Numbered from the stretch's first letter, positions 11,891 to 23,939 are shown. The stretch is DNA of 64,000 nucleotides from Hofstenia miamia (GCA_004352715.1 SCFE01000044.1:685017-749016), one strand, 5' to 3'. Made by a program: numbers and translations. The notes: generated by a model from the sequence alone, not told the origin.

Positions 11891-13690
11891 AATATAGTAT
11901 ATCGTTGTAATTATAACCTACGAAACAATTGAATGTCATAGCTGTGATACTCCGACGATACAGTGCTTAAAGCATTTGAAAGTTATGTGCCTTCGTCTGA
12001 GAATAACTCATTCTTGTGATATTAGATTCTTGTTTTGCCCGGAAGGTTGCATCACTTAATTGATGTAGAATGTATTCAATCTTGAAAAAAATCTTAAAAT
12101 TTTAACTTCACTTCTCGTTGTCACTTTCAATTGACAGTCAGTTTCTTCAGCTTTACATATTTTATATTCGAAGCAGTAGTACTTCGTGGTGCAACTATTT
12201 TTCGTGTAAGTTTGCTACACGCTGATTCATGAAATGTTATATTTGAATAATTTGAAACTACTAAGTATCAAATACAAATTGGATTACAAAGAAATCCACA
12301 ATAATGAAGAATAGATAAAATTATCTAATCTTTTGAAGCCTTAGCTTATATGGGTTCACAATCAAAGTTCTTATTTGATTGATATTACCATATTTGAGTG
12401 TGGAATTCTTTTTTTCAAATGTGTTGACGATGTAGTGCTTACACGGAAATTGATGTATGATTTTCTTGCATGAGGTAGAGTTTTTGAAAAAAATTTAAAT
12501 TTCCTTATTCATTTGATCATTTATGATTTTGTGATGACCTGGACCTCTCAATGATTGGTATATTGATTCTAACCTTGTCTTCTACTATTATATGAATTCA
12601 GAAATACTTGATAATAACTCTAACCGGATTTATCTCATGTATCCCAGGTTATGTATAGGCCACCAGTGAATTGGAGTGATGCTGTGTTGAACTTTCCTAC
12701 TTTTTTACTGCTTACTGGAAAAAGCTATCAGCATTGCATTTGTTTATTCGTACTGTACAGATTATTTGAAAAATTGCATGTGTAATATTTATCACTTTTA
12801 ATGTGATTTTAATATTAAAAAGTACTTCAATGATTCGTTTTGATTAAATCCTATGGAATGTTTGAAGAGAAAAAAATATCTTATTTTTGAGTTTAATGAA
12901 CATCAACGATTTGCTTAAACTGCAGTCTGAGTGCTATAAATATGGTTTATTTAAATATTTGATAAAATGTACAAGTACAATGCTGACATGTTTATGTAAA
13001 ATACTTTCGACATGAATGAATATAAATATCATTAAGAACCTCTTGTTAAACACGGCATACTGTGAGGTATTCGTCCGTGTATTTAGTAGGCCTATGGAAT
13101 ATAATCCCATAAAATATTATAATATAAGAATTAAAACAAAATCTGAAAGCAACAATGGCCTCGTAATTTTCTGATCTAATTTTCTTTACCGCGGCCGTGG
13201 TTACTGTAGGTCTTGATCACACCCATTAAATACTACTTTATGTATTCCTCATCAATCTTTTTGTGACCCAAACTGCAGGATTTATAGAATTAATTGCTTA
13301 TTAAATCGAATTATGAAAATATCTTCAAATGATCATAATATGGTTGAATCTATCTCTGAATTGAACATAATTGCACTAGCAAAGTGTTTGCAATGAAAAT
13401 TGAATTGCATTAAGTTTCTTATAATTAATAATTATTAATTAAATATAATTATTATTAGTAATTATTAATAAATTTATTTGCAATAACAGGTTGGATTTTT
13501 GATAAGGAAAAGCTGGAAATATTTTCAACATTTGACAATGAGGTTTCAAAATTTTCACCATTAATGAAAATATGTAATTTAATCAATGATATAGCACAAA
13601 CATTTCATTAAAACAATGGAGAATAATCATAATGAACTTAATGGGTTATTTATTAATTCAAAAAAAATTTAATAAAATTCAGTTTTTCTC
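11890..13690. other. Gene-free AT-rich stretch
   Basis: No supported gene. There is an AT-only run of TAATTATTA repeats near 13425-13470 and a small hairpin-like CACGGCATAC...GTCCGTG near 13053-13081. Nothing else stands out. Confidence 0.35.
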
Positions 13691-13699
13691 ATATATATA

Positions 13700-14937
13700 T
13701 TGCTCAAGAAAATGCATTCAATCTTAGAAGACACATTTGATTTCCTCGAAAAAATCAAAGATATCAATCCTTCAAATAAAATCATGGTCAGCTACGACGT
13801 CAAAAGTCGTTTCACTTCAATTCCTATCTCCAAAACCATCGATCACATTATTAGTCTTACGCTTTCAGATCTTTTTCCCTTTGATAATTCTACACTTCGA
13901 AAATTACTTCACCTCGCTTCATCAAATATTATTTTCTCCTTCAAAAATGAGCTTTATCAGCAAGCATGATCTCATGGCTATGGGATCACCCCTAGGCCCA
14001 ACATTCGCCAACTTTGCTATGGACATCATTGAATCAAAATTGTCTACAAGTAATCTTCCTTCGTTCTACGTGCGATACTTCGACGATATCTTTTGTCTAA
14101 TAGATTATCAAAATCAAGCTGACGAATTTCTTCACTTCCTCAACTCATTTCTTCCTTCAATTCAATTTACTCAAGAAACAGAAACCAATGGTCATCTCAA
14201 TTTCCTTGATGTTTCTCTTCACCGAGCTTCCTCTTCCTTTGAAACTTCTCTCTACATCAAACCCTCAAACACTGGGTTATATATCCCTTAAATTCCTACT
14301 GTTCTGAAAAATATGAGTTATCTATTCCTTGTAACTTATTTTCCCGAGCTGTCCGCCTATCATCTTCTTATCAAAAAGTAACTGAAGATTTTGATACAAT
14401 CTTTCAAAATCTCCGCCAAAATGGTTATCCTGATAATGTTCTCTGTCGCTCATCTAATGAGCCCTTAATCCATCGCCTCAAACTGCACTTTGGAAAAAAA
14501 GTCAATTTATCGGAAAGTTCCCTATATCGCTAGTCTTTCAAAAAATCTCGAAGCCTCAGTAAAAAATCTCAACAAGAAATTCACTTCAACTCAAATCAAG
14601 CCTGTCTTTCAATCATTCAAAACCAGCAACATCTTTTCAAACAAAGATCCCATTCCAATTTCTCTACGCTCTTCTCTTGTTTATAAATATCAATGACATG
14701 GGTGTGAGCACTTATACGTAGGAGAGACTAGAAGACATCTTCAAACCAGAATCCGAGAACATCTCTACGGTCATCTTCGCTCAGAAGTCTTCCTCCATCA
14801 TCAAAGCCATGCCGCCACTTCATCTAATTTTTCAGTCAGGATCTGTCAGGCATCTTCAAATGTAGCGGAAGCAATTGCAATAAAAGAAATTCGCCCGTCA
14901 CTTAACAATCAAGTCGAAATCAAACTTCACCTCTTCT
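13700..14937 (+). pseudogene. Penelope-like element: RT core plus GIY-YIG endonuclease, frame-shifted
   Basis: This is the C-terminal half of a PLE protein. In order it shows SYDVKSRFTSIPISKTID (RT motif with catalytic D, about 13790), MAMGSPLGPTFANFAMDIIE (about 13978), YVRYFDDIF (the YxDD catalytic box, about 14069) and GHLNFLDVSLHR (about 14193). Linker segments follow. At about 14716 LYVGETRRHLQTRIREHL is the GIY-YIG endonuclease signature, followed by the C-terminal conserved IKEIRPSLNNQ. The protein is spread over several frames with stops near 13969, 14291, 14696 and just before the endonuclease, so it is dead. The first RT motifs are missing upstream. The element runs into a hammerhead-like sequence and then a gap. 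PLEs copy by target-primed reverse transcription and occur in many invertebrates. Confidence 0.85.
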
Positions 14938-15019
14938 AAGCTGTCAATCATCCTGGCAATCATCCAATCAATAATTTAATTGCAGTATATATAAACTTTA
15001 TTTTTAATCGCTGTGTATT

Positions 15020-15060
15020 CTTGCTGATGAAGGCTAATAATATAGCAGAAAGTACTACAA
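15020..15060 (+). ncRNA. Hammerhead-ribozyme-like core at PLE 3' side (candidate)
   Basis: About 85 bp after the PLE coding end, CTGATGA is followed by a possible short stem II (GGCT...AGC) and then GAAA. That spacing is the conserved hammerhead catalytic core. PLE terminal repeats are known to carry hammerhead motifs. The cleavage triplet and stems I and III are not convincing by eye: GCAGTATATA upstream could offer a GUA and a weak pairing with TACT after GAAA. The gap begins immediately after, so the structure is incomplete. Confidence 0.4.
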
Positions 15061-16060
15061 NNNNNNNNNNNNNNNNNNNNNNNNNNNNNNNNNNNNNNNN
15101 NNNNNNNNNNNNNNNNNNNNNNNNNNNNNNNNNNNNNNNNNNNNNNNNNNNNNNNNNNNNNNNNNNNNNNNNNNNNNNNNNNNNNNNNNNNNNNNNNNNN
15201 NNNNNNNNNNNNNNNNNNNNNNNNNNNNNNNNNNNNNNNNNNNNNNNNNNNNNNNNNNNNNNNNNNNNNNNNNNNNNNNNNNNNNNNNNNNNNNNNNNNN
15301 NNNNNNNNNNNNNNNNNNNNNNNNNNNNNNNNNNNNNNNNNNNNNNNNNNNNNNNNNNNNNNNNNNNNNNNNNNNNNNNNNNNNNNNNNNNNNNNNNNNN
15401 NNNNNNNNNNNNNNNNNNNNNNNNNNNNNNNNNNNNNNNNNNNNNNNNNNNNNNNNNNNNNNNNNNNNNNNNNNNNNNNNNNNNNNNNNNNNNNNNNNNN
15501 NNNNNNNNNNNNNNNNNNNNNNNNNNNNNNNNNNNNNNNNNNNNNNNNNNNNNNNNNNNNNNNNNNNNNNNNNNNNNNNNNNNNNNNNNNNNNNNNNNNN
15601 NNNNNNNNNNNNNNNNNNNNNNNNNNNNNNNNNNNNNNNNNNNNNNNNNNNNNNNNNNNNNNNNNNNNNNNNNNNNNNNNNNNNNNNNNNNNNNNNNNNN
15701 NNNNNNNNNNNNNNNNNNNNNNNNNNNNNNNNNNNNNNNNNNNNNNNNNNNNNNNNNNNNNNNNNNNNNNNNNNNNNNNNNNNNNNNNNNNNNNNNNNNN
15801 NNNNNNNNNNNNNNNNNNNNNNNNNNNNNNNNNNNNNNNNNNNNNNNNNNNNNNNNNNNNNNNNNNNNNNNNNNNNNNNNNNNNNNNNNNNNNNNNNNNN
15901 NNNNNNNNNNNNNNNNNNNNNNNNNNNNNNNNNNNNNNNNNNNNNNNNNNNNNNNNNNNNNNNNNNNNNNNNNNNNNNNNNNNNNNNNNNNNNNNNNNNN
16001 NNNNNNNNNNNNNNNNNNNNNNNNNNNNNNNNNNNNNNNNNNNNNNNNNNNNNNNNNNNN
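15061..16060. other. Assembly gap, exactly 1000 N
   Basis: A placeholder of unknown true length. It starts at a PLE end and stops inside repeat R3, so it probably hides the 5' part of that repeat. Confidence 0.95.
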
Positions 16061-16252
16061 ATAGCAGAACAAATATTTAAAACTACTGCGATGTCTGAAA
16101 TTCAAATTACGCAAACAAAATGGATTCCTCGTATGAGCAACCAATCAAAATACAAAGAATATTCAATCACTAATTGTACATTGCTTATCGTCGCTATATT
16201 ACTAAATCGACACATATTATCAATTTACAACTTAGGGATGCAAATATACTAC
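16061..16252. repeat. Dispersed element R3, 3' copy
   Basis: Nearly identical to 8912-9103 and ending at the same place (ATATACTACA), which fixes the 3' boundary of the family. Confidence 0.7.
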
Positions 16253-16259
16253 ATTATTC

Positions 16260-16890
16260 ATATGAATCAGAACAGTATTCGATTGTCCCCTCCATTTAAT
16301 ATTACATTGCTTAATTTAAACTTTGAGAGTAAGGGAGAAGTATAAACAAATTGCTGGTACTAAATCATTTTGTATATAAACATAGTGAAAGCTGTAAGTT
16401 GTTCATCACTATCAATTTGTTTAGCTTCTTGCTAGTGTTGTTTTCTCTCTCATTATCTGTTTAGATAATAGTTAGATGGGCTCTTGGAACAATTTATGAA
16501 TTGTGTTGAAATAAGATGCAACTAAAATCTACTCCTTTCTCAACCCCAAATTGTGGTCGCATTAGGTTATGTGTAGGCATATGGCTAGTTAATAAAAATT
16601 TGCTCTTTCCTTTTCATTCATACAAATGCACACAACATTTTACACTGTGGTTAAATCATGCCTGTTGGCCTACACAAATCCATGGTAACTATATGCTATT
16701 TATCTTTTGTATTATCTATATGTAGGTCTAGGTATAATAAACTTTACTGAGATAGATAATAAAATTGAGGCACCATTTGTTTTCCAATAGGGAACATTTA
16801 GCTCATGATGGATCTTTCCTATGATGCCATATAGAATGGGTGAACACAACTCTTCTTGGAACCTAAAGAAAGTTAGTTATAGTTAAATAC
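16260..16890. repeat. Fold-back outer end and dispersed repeat R2, copy 3
   Basis: The outer end ACAGTATTCGATTGTCCCCT of the fold-back family is followed by a copy of R2 that aligns with 7364-7880 in the same order. The two blocks are therefore parts of one larger repeat family. Non-coding. Confidence 0.5.
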
Positions 16891-17225
16891 TGATCATTAA
16901 TTTTGCTGGAATTGTTGTAATGAATCATTTACATCATGATATTGTACCAGTTATAATATTATCTAGTATCAGTAATGTGAAAATAGATTGTAAATTGCAT
17001 CATTACCTTGGATGCTCGTTGTGCATAGGTTGTGTTTTGATGAATGCAGCCTATATTCTTTTTATGCAGTAACACTACACTTTTCACCGCCCCCCTCTGA
17101 TTCTACACTATGAAGTCAGAATACCGAATTTGTAGCTTACCGATAATCAATCTCATGATTCTACAATATACACTGTTTGCATTCATTAGAATTCTAGTAT
17201 ATCCTTATAGTGATAAAGCATTACC

Positions 17226-18641
17226 TAGAGTAGGGATGGATTGTAATGTGCAAGTAGAAAGTACAGGCATAGGCCGGGCATGCAGGCTCTAAAATTTGTT
17301 GTTTGAGGATATTAATTATTAAAACGATTTGTTTGAAGTACAATAGGTCAATTGATGGATACGTATTTTGTATCCATCTATTATATACATCAATCTACAC
17401 ATATACATTTCGTGAAAAACTAACCTTCATGTAAATTTACAACAAAAATTACAACATACCACATAAAATGAACTGTAATATTCAAAATCAGAGAGGTTTA
17501 TAGCACAGTGTCACTTTCTGATATTGGATTAATATGTAAATGGTGACTTAAGAATCATAGGTTGTGGTCTTACAACACCCCATATCATTTGAATGGAATT
17601 AATGTAATTTGTTTATTTTTCAAGGTCATACAAGATGTGTAGTATACTATTATGATAAATAAAACCTCGTTTACAGTAAATGAGTAATCATCAGAGCACT
17701 AAAAATATTTATTTTGATGTGTTGTCATTAATTGTGATGAATTGATAGAACAATTTCTATATTTGTAAAATTAAAGTACACAGTATAACCCCGTTTTAGC
17801 GCCACTTCTTTTACAAAGACTACAATATTTTTGGCGTTAAGAGGGGTGGGCGATAAATCGGGGTTGATCATATTATAGCTGTAAATGTTCCACTATTACA
17901 TGTATCACTATTCCCAATATAAATTGTTATAAGATGTAGCACAAATTTAAGAAAAAATGCAGACAAATGTATTATTTTACTATTCAACTGTTCAGCAAAT
18001 TCTTTAAGTCTTTTATGTTTCATGAAAAAATATGTTTATAATTAAAAATACACTTTAGTACAAATTTTCAAAATTACATTCAAGCATGTTTTCCAATGGA
18101 TGTTCTTGGCTCTGGCACGTGATTTCAAAATCGCCTAATACAATTGACAAAAAAAATTTAAAAGTGTTGCAAAACGCCATCATTAATATTAAGAAATCAG
18201 TTACTTTGGACTACTTCATTTTAAAAGCAATTTCAGCAATAAATATTTAAGAAACATTTCTCAAAAATGGATTCACATTGGCAAATAAAATGATGCATCA
18301 TCATATAGTTCCTAAAATATGTTTAATTGTTTACCATGGCGTCAAATCGGAGTCATTGTGCCAGGCCCAAATCATGGCGGTGGAGCAATTTTTCACTAGA
18401 AATCATTTCCTGCAAGCCCAAATTGGAAGGTGCATTCAGGTCGGTGCTAAATCGAGGTTATATTGTACTTAATTTGATTTTTGATGTAAACTACATTGAT
18501 AGCTGTTATGATTGTCAAGTATTTCAGTTAAGAAACATTTAGCTACATGCATAACGGGCTTAGGATACTTGCACGGACAAACATACGGGCCTATTTTTAC
18601 GAGTAAGGGCTATGGACTGGGAACGGCACGGGCCGTACTAC
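17226..18641. mobile_element. hAT-like non-autonomous element, copy 2 (internally deleted, with nested insertion)
   Basis: Aligns with copy 1 at both ends: TAGAGTAGGGATGG and GGCCGGGCATGCAGGCTC on the left, and GGATACTTGCACGGACAAAC plus GGACTGGGAACGGCACGGG on the right. Also shared internally are GAATTAATGTAAT and TTTGATGTGTTGTCA. An imperfect flanking direct repeat GCATTACC / GCATATTAC may be the target duplication. It carries the element at 17779-18465. Without that insertion it is only about 730 bp, so it has lost interior sequence relative to copy 1. Confidence 0.55.
17779..18465. mobile_element. pogo/Tc1-like MITE nested in hAT-like copy 2
   Basis: TIRs are CACAGTATAACCCCGTTTTA on the left and, read inverted, CAATATAACCTCGATTTAG on the right, with TA on both sides. 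The inner TIR parts carry GGCGTTAAGAGG / CGGTGCTAAATC variants. CAGTATAACC ends with TA targets are typical of pogo/Tigger-type elements. Length is 687 bp and no transposase is visible. It is younger than the element it interrupts. Confidence 0.7.
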
Positions 18642-18943
18642 AGCATATTACTCTTTCAACATTTAATCTTATTCTTTCGTTTTTGGTAAAATCAGACAAT
18701 TGTGTCATTTTAGACAGCACATTATAAGTCTAAATTTTGCAAAAAATATATTATATTAGTCTATTTCAAAATACATTACGCTTAAAACTCACATAGAAAC
18801 CTAAAAATTTCTAAATATTGAATTAGATGCACTTTATTATTTCTGATATCATGAATATTGTTATCTTGCAAAGTCCATTAAAGTAATTAAAAAATATATT
18901 TTAGATATATAAAAAGAGCTATGTTTGATATTTCACTTTTTAG

Positions 18944-19221
18944 AACATACCATGAAGCATTTAGACATCTATGGCGTTGTGGATAGTGCTAAATCAAAAG
19001 AAGTTAATGGTATATATTTATATATATATATAGTGTTTAAAATTTAAAATTTAGATAATATTAAAGAGTATGTTTTCTGTCCAAATGATTTTGTTCCTAT
19101 ATATTCGGGAAAATACAGATGCTTCAAATATTTCTCAGAATTTTTCACATTTGATGATGCACAACGCAAGTGTGCTAGAGCTAATTCTTTTTTATTTGAA
19201 CCACAATCAAAGAATGAAATT
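18944..19221 (+). CDS. C-type lectin-like domain protein, two exons (partial gene)
   Basis: Exon 18944-19011 encodes ...MKHLDIYGVVDSAKSKEVN and ends one base into a codon at a GTATAT donor. Exon 19055-19221 begins after TTTAG, restores the frame exactly and ends at a consensus GTAAGT donor. The second exon starts a C-type lectin-like domain: YVFCPNDF, GKYRCFKYFSEFF, then FDDAQRKCARANSFLFEP. These give the first disulfide cysteines and the helix 'A...C...GA.L..P' of the fold. Such proteins bind carbohydrates or other ligands outside the cell. The first visible exon also begins after an acceptor (TTTTTAG) in the same phase, so an upstream signal-peptide exon is expected but was not found. The rest of the domain is not found in the next 2 kb. 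The intron is only 43 bp. Confidence 0.7.
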
Positions 19222-19596
19222 GTAAGTAGATTATTTTGAACTTTTTAATGTATCTGTAAAAAATAAGGATTGTAATTTGGCGCCTACATTACAATGGAAA
19301 ACATCGAAATATTTATAAAATGTTTTATTAGGAACAATTTTTTGATGAGTACAACTTTTGATTAAGACTATTTCCACTAGGAATTTTGCAAATTCCATGA
19401 TACCTTCAACAAAAAAATTTTAAACGCTTCTAACTCATGAACTAATGAAGACACCATAAGATAGAGAATTGTCTCTTTCAGTGCGACAACCTCTCACTTT
19501 GCTTACTTCGAAATTGGACGGGACTCACACTGATTAGAGCCGTTTAAATGAGGCGGATGATCCAGTAAAAACCAAATGATGCGGCTAGCCGCATTA

Positions 19597-19897
19597 AGGG
19601 CGTCTACACAAGCTCCGCTTTAGTATCCGCATTATCTCGATTTAATTGCTTCTCTGGAGCAGAATTAACTCCTCTGCATTAAGCCGTATTAGTGGTAGAT
19701 AAACACTTGTGATTGGTTTCTACCTTGTATATAACCAATTAGAATTCACCAAACGAAATATATTTTACTAAAGTGGAGCACGTGTAAAGCCGGATTAATT
19801 AAATCTATAAATAAACACTTTTGATCAATAAATAGAGCCGTATTTGCTACTACGCTGAATTTAGCTGCTCCGCATCTCATGTAAACAGGGGTATTGT
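19597..19897. mobile_element. MITE-like element with imperfect TIRs (candidate)
   Basis: The left end (AGGGCGTCTACACAAGCTCC) and the inverted right end (CCCCTGTTTACATGAGATGC) resemble each other. A GCGGCTAGCCGC palindrome lies just outside the left end. CpG is frequent. No coding sequence. Family uncertain, possibly hAT or Harbinger. Confidence 0.4.
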
Positions 19898-20948
19898 CTT
19901 TGAAAAACAAAATATGTCAGGGTGGTTGTTTTTCCCATGGGATTAGAACGCCTCATTATAGGAACACTAGGTATGGAAATAATTTAAACATTTTTACAAA
20001 AACCGGATTTCTCATTGAAAAAAAATTCTTATTTGCATGTAATTCGGGCATGAGCGGACGTTTTAGCACACACTTCATCGGTGAATGTCTATGTAAAAAC
20101 CTCTTAATGTTTTATCCCAGGCTTGGATAAAATTGTTGAAATTGCGGATAAATCGATTTGTTACATAAAAGTATGGTAGAAGAAATTAGGTTAAAAGTAA
20201 ACTGTATTTAACTGTTTGCTTTTCCATTCGCGAATTATTTACATTAATCATTAAAAAATACCTAAGGAAGATTTAGCAATTACAAATTTCAAAGAATGCT
20301 TTGAAAAACTAGTTTGTTCTACAGAGCAAGGGTAAAGTGATTTCTTTCATCGAGATTGGGAAATGACATAATAATTTAAGATAATTCTTAGAATCGATTT
20401 TTGTATGCAGTAGGAGACATAATTTTGCAGACGGAACCATTTGGCAAACTGGGAAAGTTTTTACAAATATTTTGTTAAAATTTGCCAATACCTTGCACGT
20501 TTTGCAATTATCTCAGTATCTTGCAACTTTTGGTAACTTTGTTTAAAAATTTTTAAATACTTACAATACTTTTTGATTTCGAAATTCTGACATTTCTGGA
20601 TAGTTTGAACATAGCAGATCAAACAAAATACTACGCATATGGTAAAAATGTTACCACATAATTGGTTGGAGTATTCAAACAACATAATATTAAAACAACA
20701 ATGTTTAATAATATATGATAATCATAACTGGCAGAATTGGAATTATTCTTAAGCTTGAAATACAACTAAAATGTTAAAATATCATTTTTGAAAGTTCAAA
20801 ATATCATTGTACTTAAATTTTAGTGATTAAATTATATCTGTAATTTGAACTCAGATATTATTGATATATATGAAGGAGAATTTGGGATCGAGCCTTGCCA
20901 GGCCCAAGTAGTTTTGGCCTTGATATAACCCAGCCCAACCTATGTATA
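19898..20948. other. Gene-free AT-rich stretch
   Basis: No supported gene or RNA. The small open frames here (19894-20130 plus, 20461-20685 minus) have no recognisable features. Confidence 0.35.
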
Positions 20949-21491
20949 TTAACACGTAAACTGCGATTGGCCCGAAAATGGACCACCTCCATTTACGATG
21001 GGCCTGATAATGGACCATTCATTCATGCATTTTATTTTCACCCTTAACTGGTATAAATAATAACATGACGTCATGAGGATATCCCTTTTTTAACTAATGA
21101 AATTTCTTCTTACAATATTAGTATGTTTCATGGTATCTGACTTGTCCTTTTAGATAGATTGGACATAAAACTTTTGTGGAAATTACATTAAGTAAACAAG
21201 CAAACTTCCGGTTTGTTGCAATATTTATAATTGATTTGAAAACATAAAATATGAATGCTGATTCGGATTTTAGTGAAATCAGTGCTTCGGATATAAGTTT
21301 AATAGACTCTGAAGATGATAGTTCATCTGATGTATCTTCTTCATCAGATGATATAGACTCACTAGGGGCAGGAGATGGACATCAATTCCATGAATCTAGA
21401 TGATGATAAAAGGCCACCAGAAATGGACTTTACAGCAATATCTGGTCCAAAAAGAACACTAAGTAATGAATTAGAGCCCATTGAATACTTC
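20949..21491 (+). mobile_element. piggyBac element copy 1, 5' end, cut by gap
   Basis: Begins TTAACACGTAAACTGCG, identical to the left end of the complete element at 32797, and stays almost identical to it for about 500 bp. The transposase start (ATG at 21251) encodes the acidic, serine-rich N-terminus MNADSDFSEISASDISLIDS. Compared with copy 2 it lacks about 19 bp after GACATCAATTCC, which shifts the frame. It keeps GACTTTACAGCAATATCTGG where copy 2 has a foreign patch. The remainder lies in the gap, and the sequence after the gap is not piggyBac. Confidence 0.8.
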
Positions 21492-22491
21492 NNNNNNNNN
21501 NNNNNNNNNNNNNNNNNNNNNNNNNNNNNNNNNNNNNNNNNNNNNNNNNNNNNNNNNNNNNNNNNNNNNNNNNNNNNNNNNNNNNNNNNNNNNNNNNNNN
21601 NNNNNNNNNNNNNNNNNNNNNNNNNNNNNNNNNNNNNNNNNNNNNNNNNNNNNNNNNNNNNNNNNNNNNNNNNNNNNNNNNNNNNNNNNNNNNNNNNNNN
21701 NNNNNNNNNNNNNNNNNNNNNNNNNNNNNNNNNNNNNNNNNNNNNNNNNNNNNNNNNNNNNNNNNNNNNNNNNNNNNNNNNNNNNNNNNNNNNNNNNNNN
21801 NNNNNNNNNNNNNNNNNNNNNNNNNNNNNNNNNNNNNNNNNNNNNNNNNNNNNNNNNNNNNNNNNNNNNNNNNNNNNNNNNNNNNNNNNNNNNNNNNNNN
21901 NNNNNNNNNNNNNNNNNNNNNNNNNNNNNNNNNNNNNNNNNNNNNNNNNNNNNNNNNNNNNNNNNNNNNNNNNNNNNNNNNNNNNNNNNNNNNNNNNNNN
22001 NNNNNNNNNNNNNNNNNNNNNNNNNNNNNNNNNNNNNNNNNNNNNNNNNNNNNNNNNNNNNNNNNNNNNNNNNNNNNNNNNNNNNNNNNNNNNNNNNNNN
22101 NNNNNNNNNNNNNNNNNNNNNNNNNNNNNNNNNNNNNNNNNNNNNNNNNNNNNNNNNNNNNNNNNNNNNNNNNNNNNNNNNNNNNNNNNNNNNNNNNNNN
22201 NNNNNNNNNNNNNNNNNNNNNNNNNNNNNNNNNNNNNNNNNNNNNNNNNNNNNNNNNNNNNNNNNNNNNNNNNNNNNNNNNNNNNNNNNNNNNNNNNNNN
22301 NNNNNNNNNNNNNNNNNNNNNNNNNNNNNNNNNNNNNNNNNNNNNNNNNNNNNNNNNNNNNNNNNNNNNNNNNNNNNNNNNNNNNNNNNNNNNNNNNNNN
22401 NNNNNNNNNNNNNNNNNNNNNNNNNNNNNNNNNNNNNNNNNNNNNNNNNNNNNNNNNNNNNNNNNNNNNNNNNNNNNNNNNNNNNNNNNNN
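21492..22491. other. Assembly gap, exactly 1000 N
   Basis: Placeholder. The left side is piggyBac coding sequence. The right side is downstream of an SGNH-like exon, so the piggyBac 3' end is missing. Confidence 0.95.
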
Positions 22492-22527
22492 CCTGCGATG
22501 TTGCGGTGGCATTCGTGTATTCGCTGG

Positions 22528-22857
22528 TCAATATGATTGATAAGAATTAAGTGACTTTGGCGGCAAAATTGAGCGGCTGTAGATGAAAGGATGCTTTGCA
22601 TTTGCAAAATAGCTTTTAATGCATCGTGCTAATATAGCATATCCAGATTCAGAGAAATGAATTCCTCCTCGTGTATATAGATCTGCATCGACATATGCAC
22701 CCTTGTAAAAATAACGGTTATTTTCGAAGATCTCGTACTGGAATTGTTTTGCATTTTGATGTAATAATACATTGACTTCTGATGACATTTTATTAAACGT
22801 TTTAATATATGGAAATGGTGCGAGTAAAGGCAAATTCATATTAGCATTCATTGTAAT
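22528..22857 (-). CDS. SGNH-hydrolase-like exon, C-terminal part (copy 1)
   Basis: An open minus-strand segment of about 109 codons. It reads NLPLLAPFPYIKTF (the 'l.plP' strand that precedes the last helix in SGNH folds). About 50 residues later comes GGIHFSESGYAILARCIKSY, which resembles the block V signature with its catalytic histidine (D/G-x-x-H-x-x-x-x-G-Y) followed by an amphipathic helix. The usual aspartate three residues before the histidine appears as Gly, so activity is doubtful. SGNH hydrolases are esterases or lipases, and members also occur inside retrotransposons. Upstream exons carrying the GDS serine and the GxND block were not found. An in-frame ATG at about 22851 exists, but an internal exon start is as likely. 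Confidence 0.5.
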   Translation of the reverse strand: MTMNANMNLPLLAPFPYIKTFNKMSSEVNVLLHQNAKQFQYEIFENNRYFYKGAYVDADLYTRGGIHFSESGYAILARCIKSYFANAKHPFIYSRSILPPKSLNSYQSY

Positions 22858-22869
22858 CAAAAAATAATA

Positions 22870-23935
22870 ACATATAAAACCTTGTTAAATCAACAATGAC
22901 TGTATTACCTGTAGATTAGAAATTGAAATTGCGCCTAATACTTTGGTCAAACATAAAACTGTAAAATGATTTTTTCCAACTAAGCAAAAATTTGTAATTA
23001 AATGTAATTAAATTTCCTTTAATTGATATTCATTCATTTATTATTATTATAGTTATGAACTGAAATAAAATATCAGTGATATATCAAATTATTTTTTGAC
23101 AAAAAAGAGTAGAACGAAATTGTCTGTAAGGTCTTTATTCTAACACATTGAAATTCCAGTTAAATTTTATAGGGCATGTTTTAACTCGATTACAAATTAT
23201 TAATCACTCTCTCGCTAGTTTTCTAATCACATAGTTGGTTGTTAATCTATTCACCATGATGTCTTGTATGAAATCTAATGTTTTTCAAAGTACGTGGAAA
23301 TGCTTTGAACAGCATTTACTATATTAAAGAAATGTTAATTTTATTGGATAAAAAAGTATATGTAATCACAGCACGACATTCAAAGGAAATGTTTTTCTGT
23401 CTCCCACACAACATTCAGAAAGCTTTCAACTGGTANNNNNNNNGATTCTTAGTGCTTTTTACAATATGATCTCTAGTTAGCTTTACAGATATTTCTTTTA
23501 AAACGTAATCAATTTTAATAAATTGCTGCGAATTTACTGTTAGATACTTACCATGCAAAATTCATAATGCAGTTGTTTCCTACAGAATTCACTCAACAAC
23601 AAAAGATGATAAACTAACACAATAGACAAATATAATAATACAATATATGTGATCATTATAAGCAAAGTGTAGAATAAATTACATTTTTGTCTTGTCTTAA
23701 ATACGTATGTGGGTTTTACCATGTATGTTTATTAAATATTAGAAATTGCGAGTTTTTGCCTAAACTAGTTCCAAAAAAATTATTTTGCTTTATTACCAAA
23801 ATAAGCCCTTATGCTTTTAACGAGTATTATTATCTCTCTGATTCAAACATTTGTTATTAAATTTTACCGAATAAAACAAATATGTAAAATAAATATATAA
23901 ACTAAATATAATGTGGTATTTAAAATATCATGTAT
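22870..23935. other. Gene-free AT-rich stretch with an 8-N gap
   Basis: No gene is recognised. An 8-base gap lies at 23436-23443. If the SGNH gene is real, its missing upstream exons should lie here; none is obvious. Confidence 0.35.
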
Positions 23936-23939
23936 GTTA

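Noticed and set aside
16091-16345. 84-codon frame in repeat R3
   Set aside because: It is interrupted by a different 3' flank in the other R3 copy, so it is not a conserved protein.
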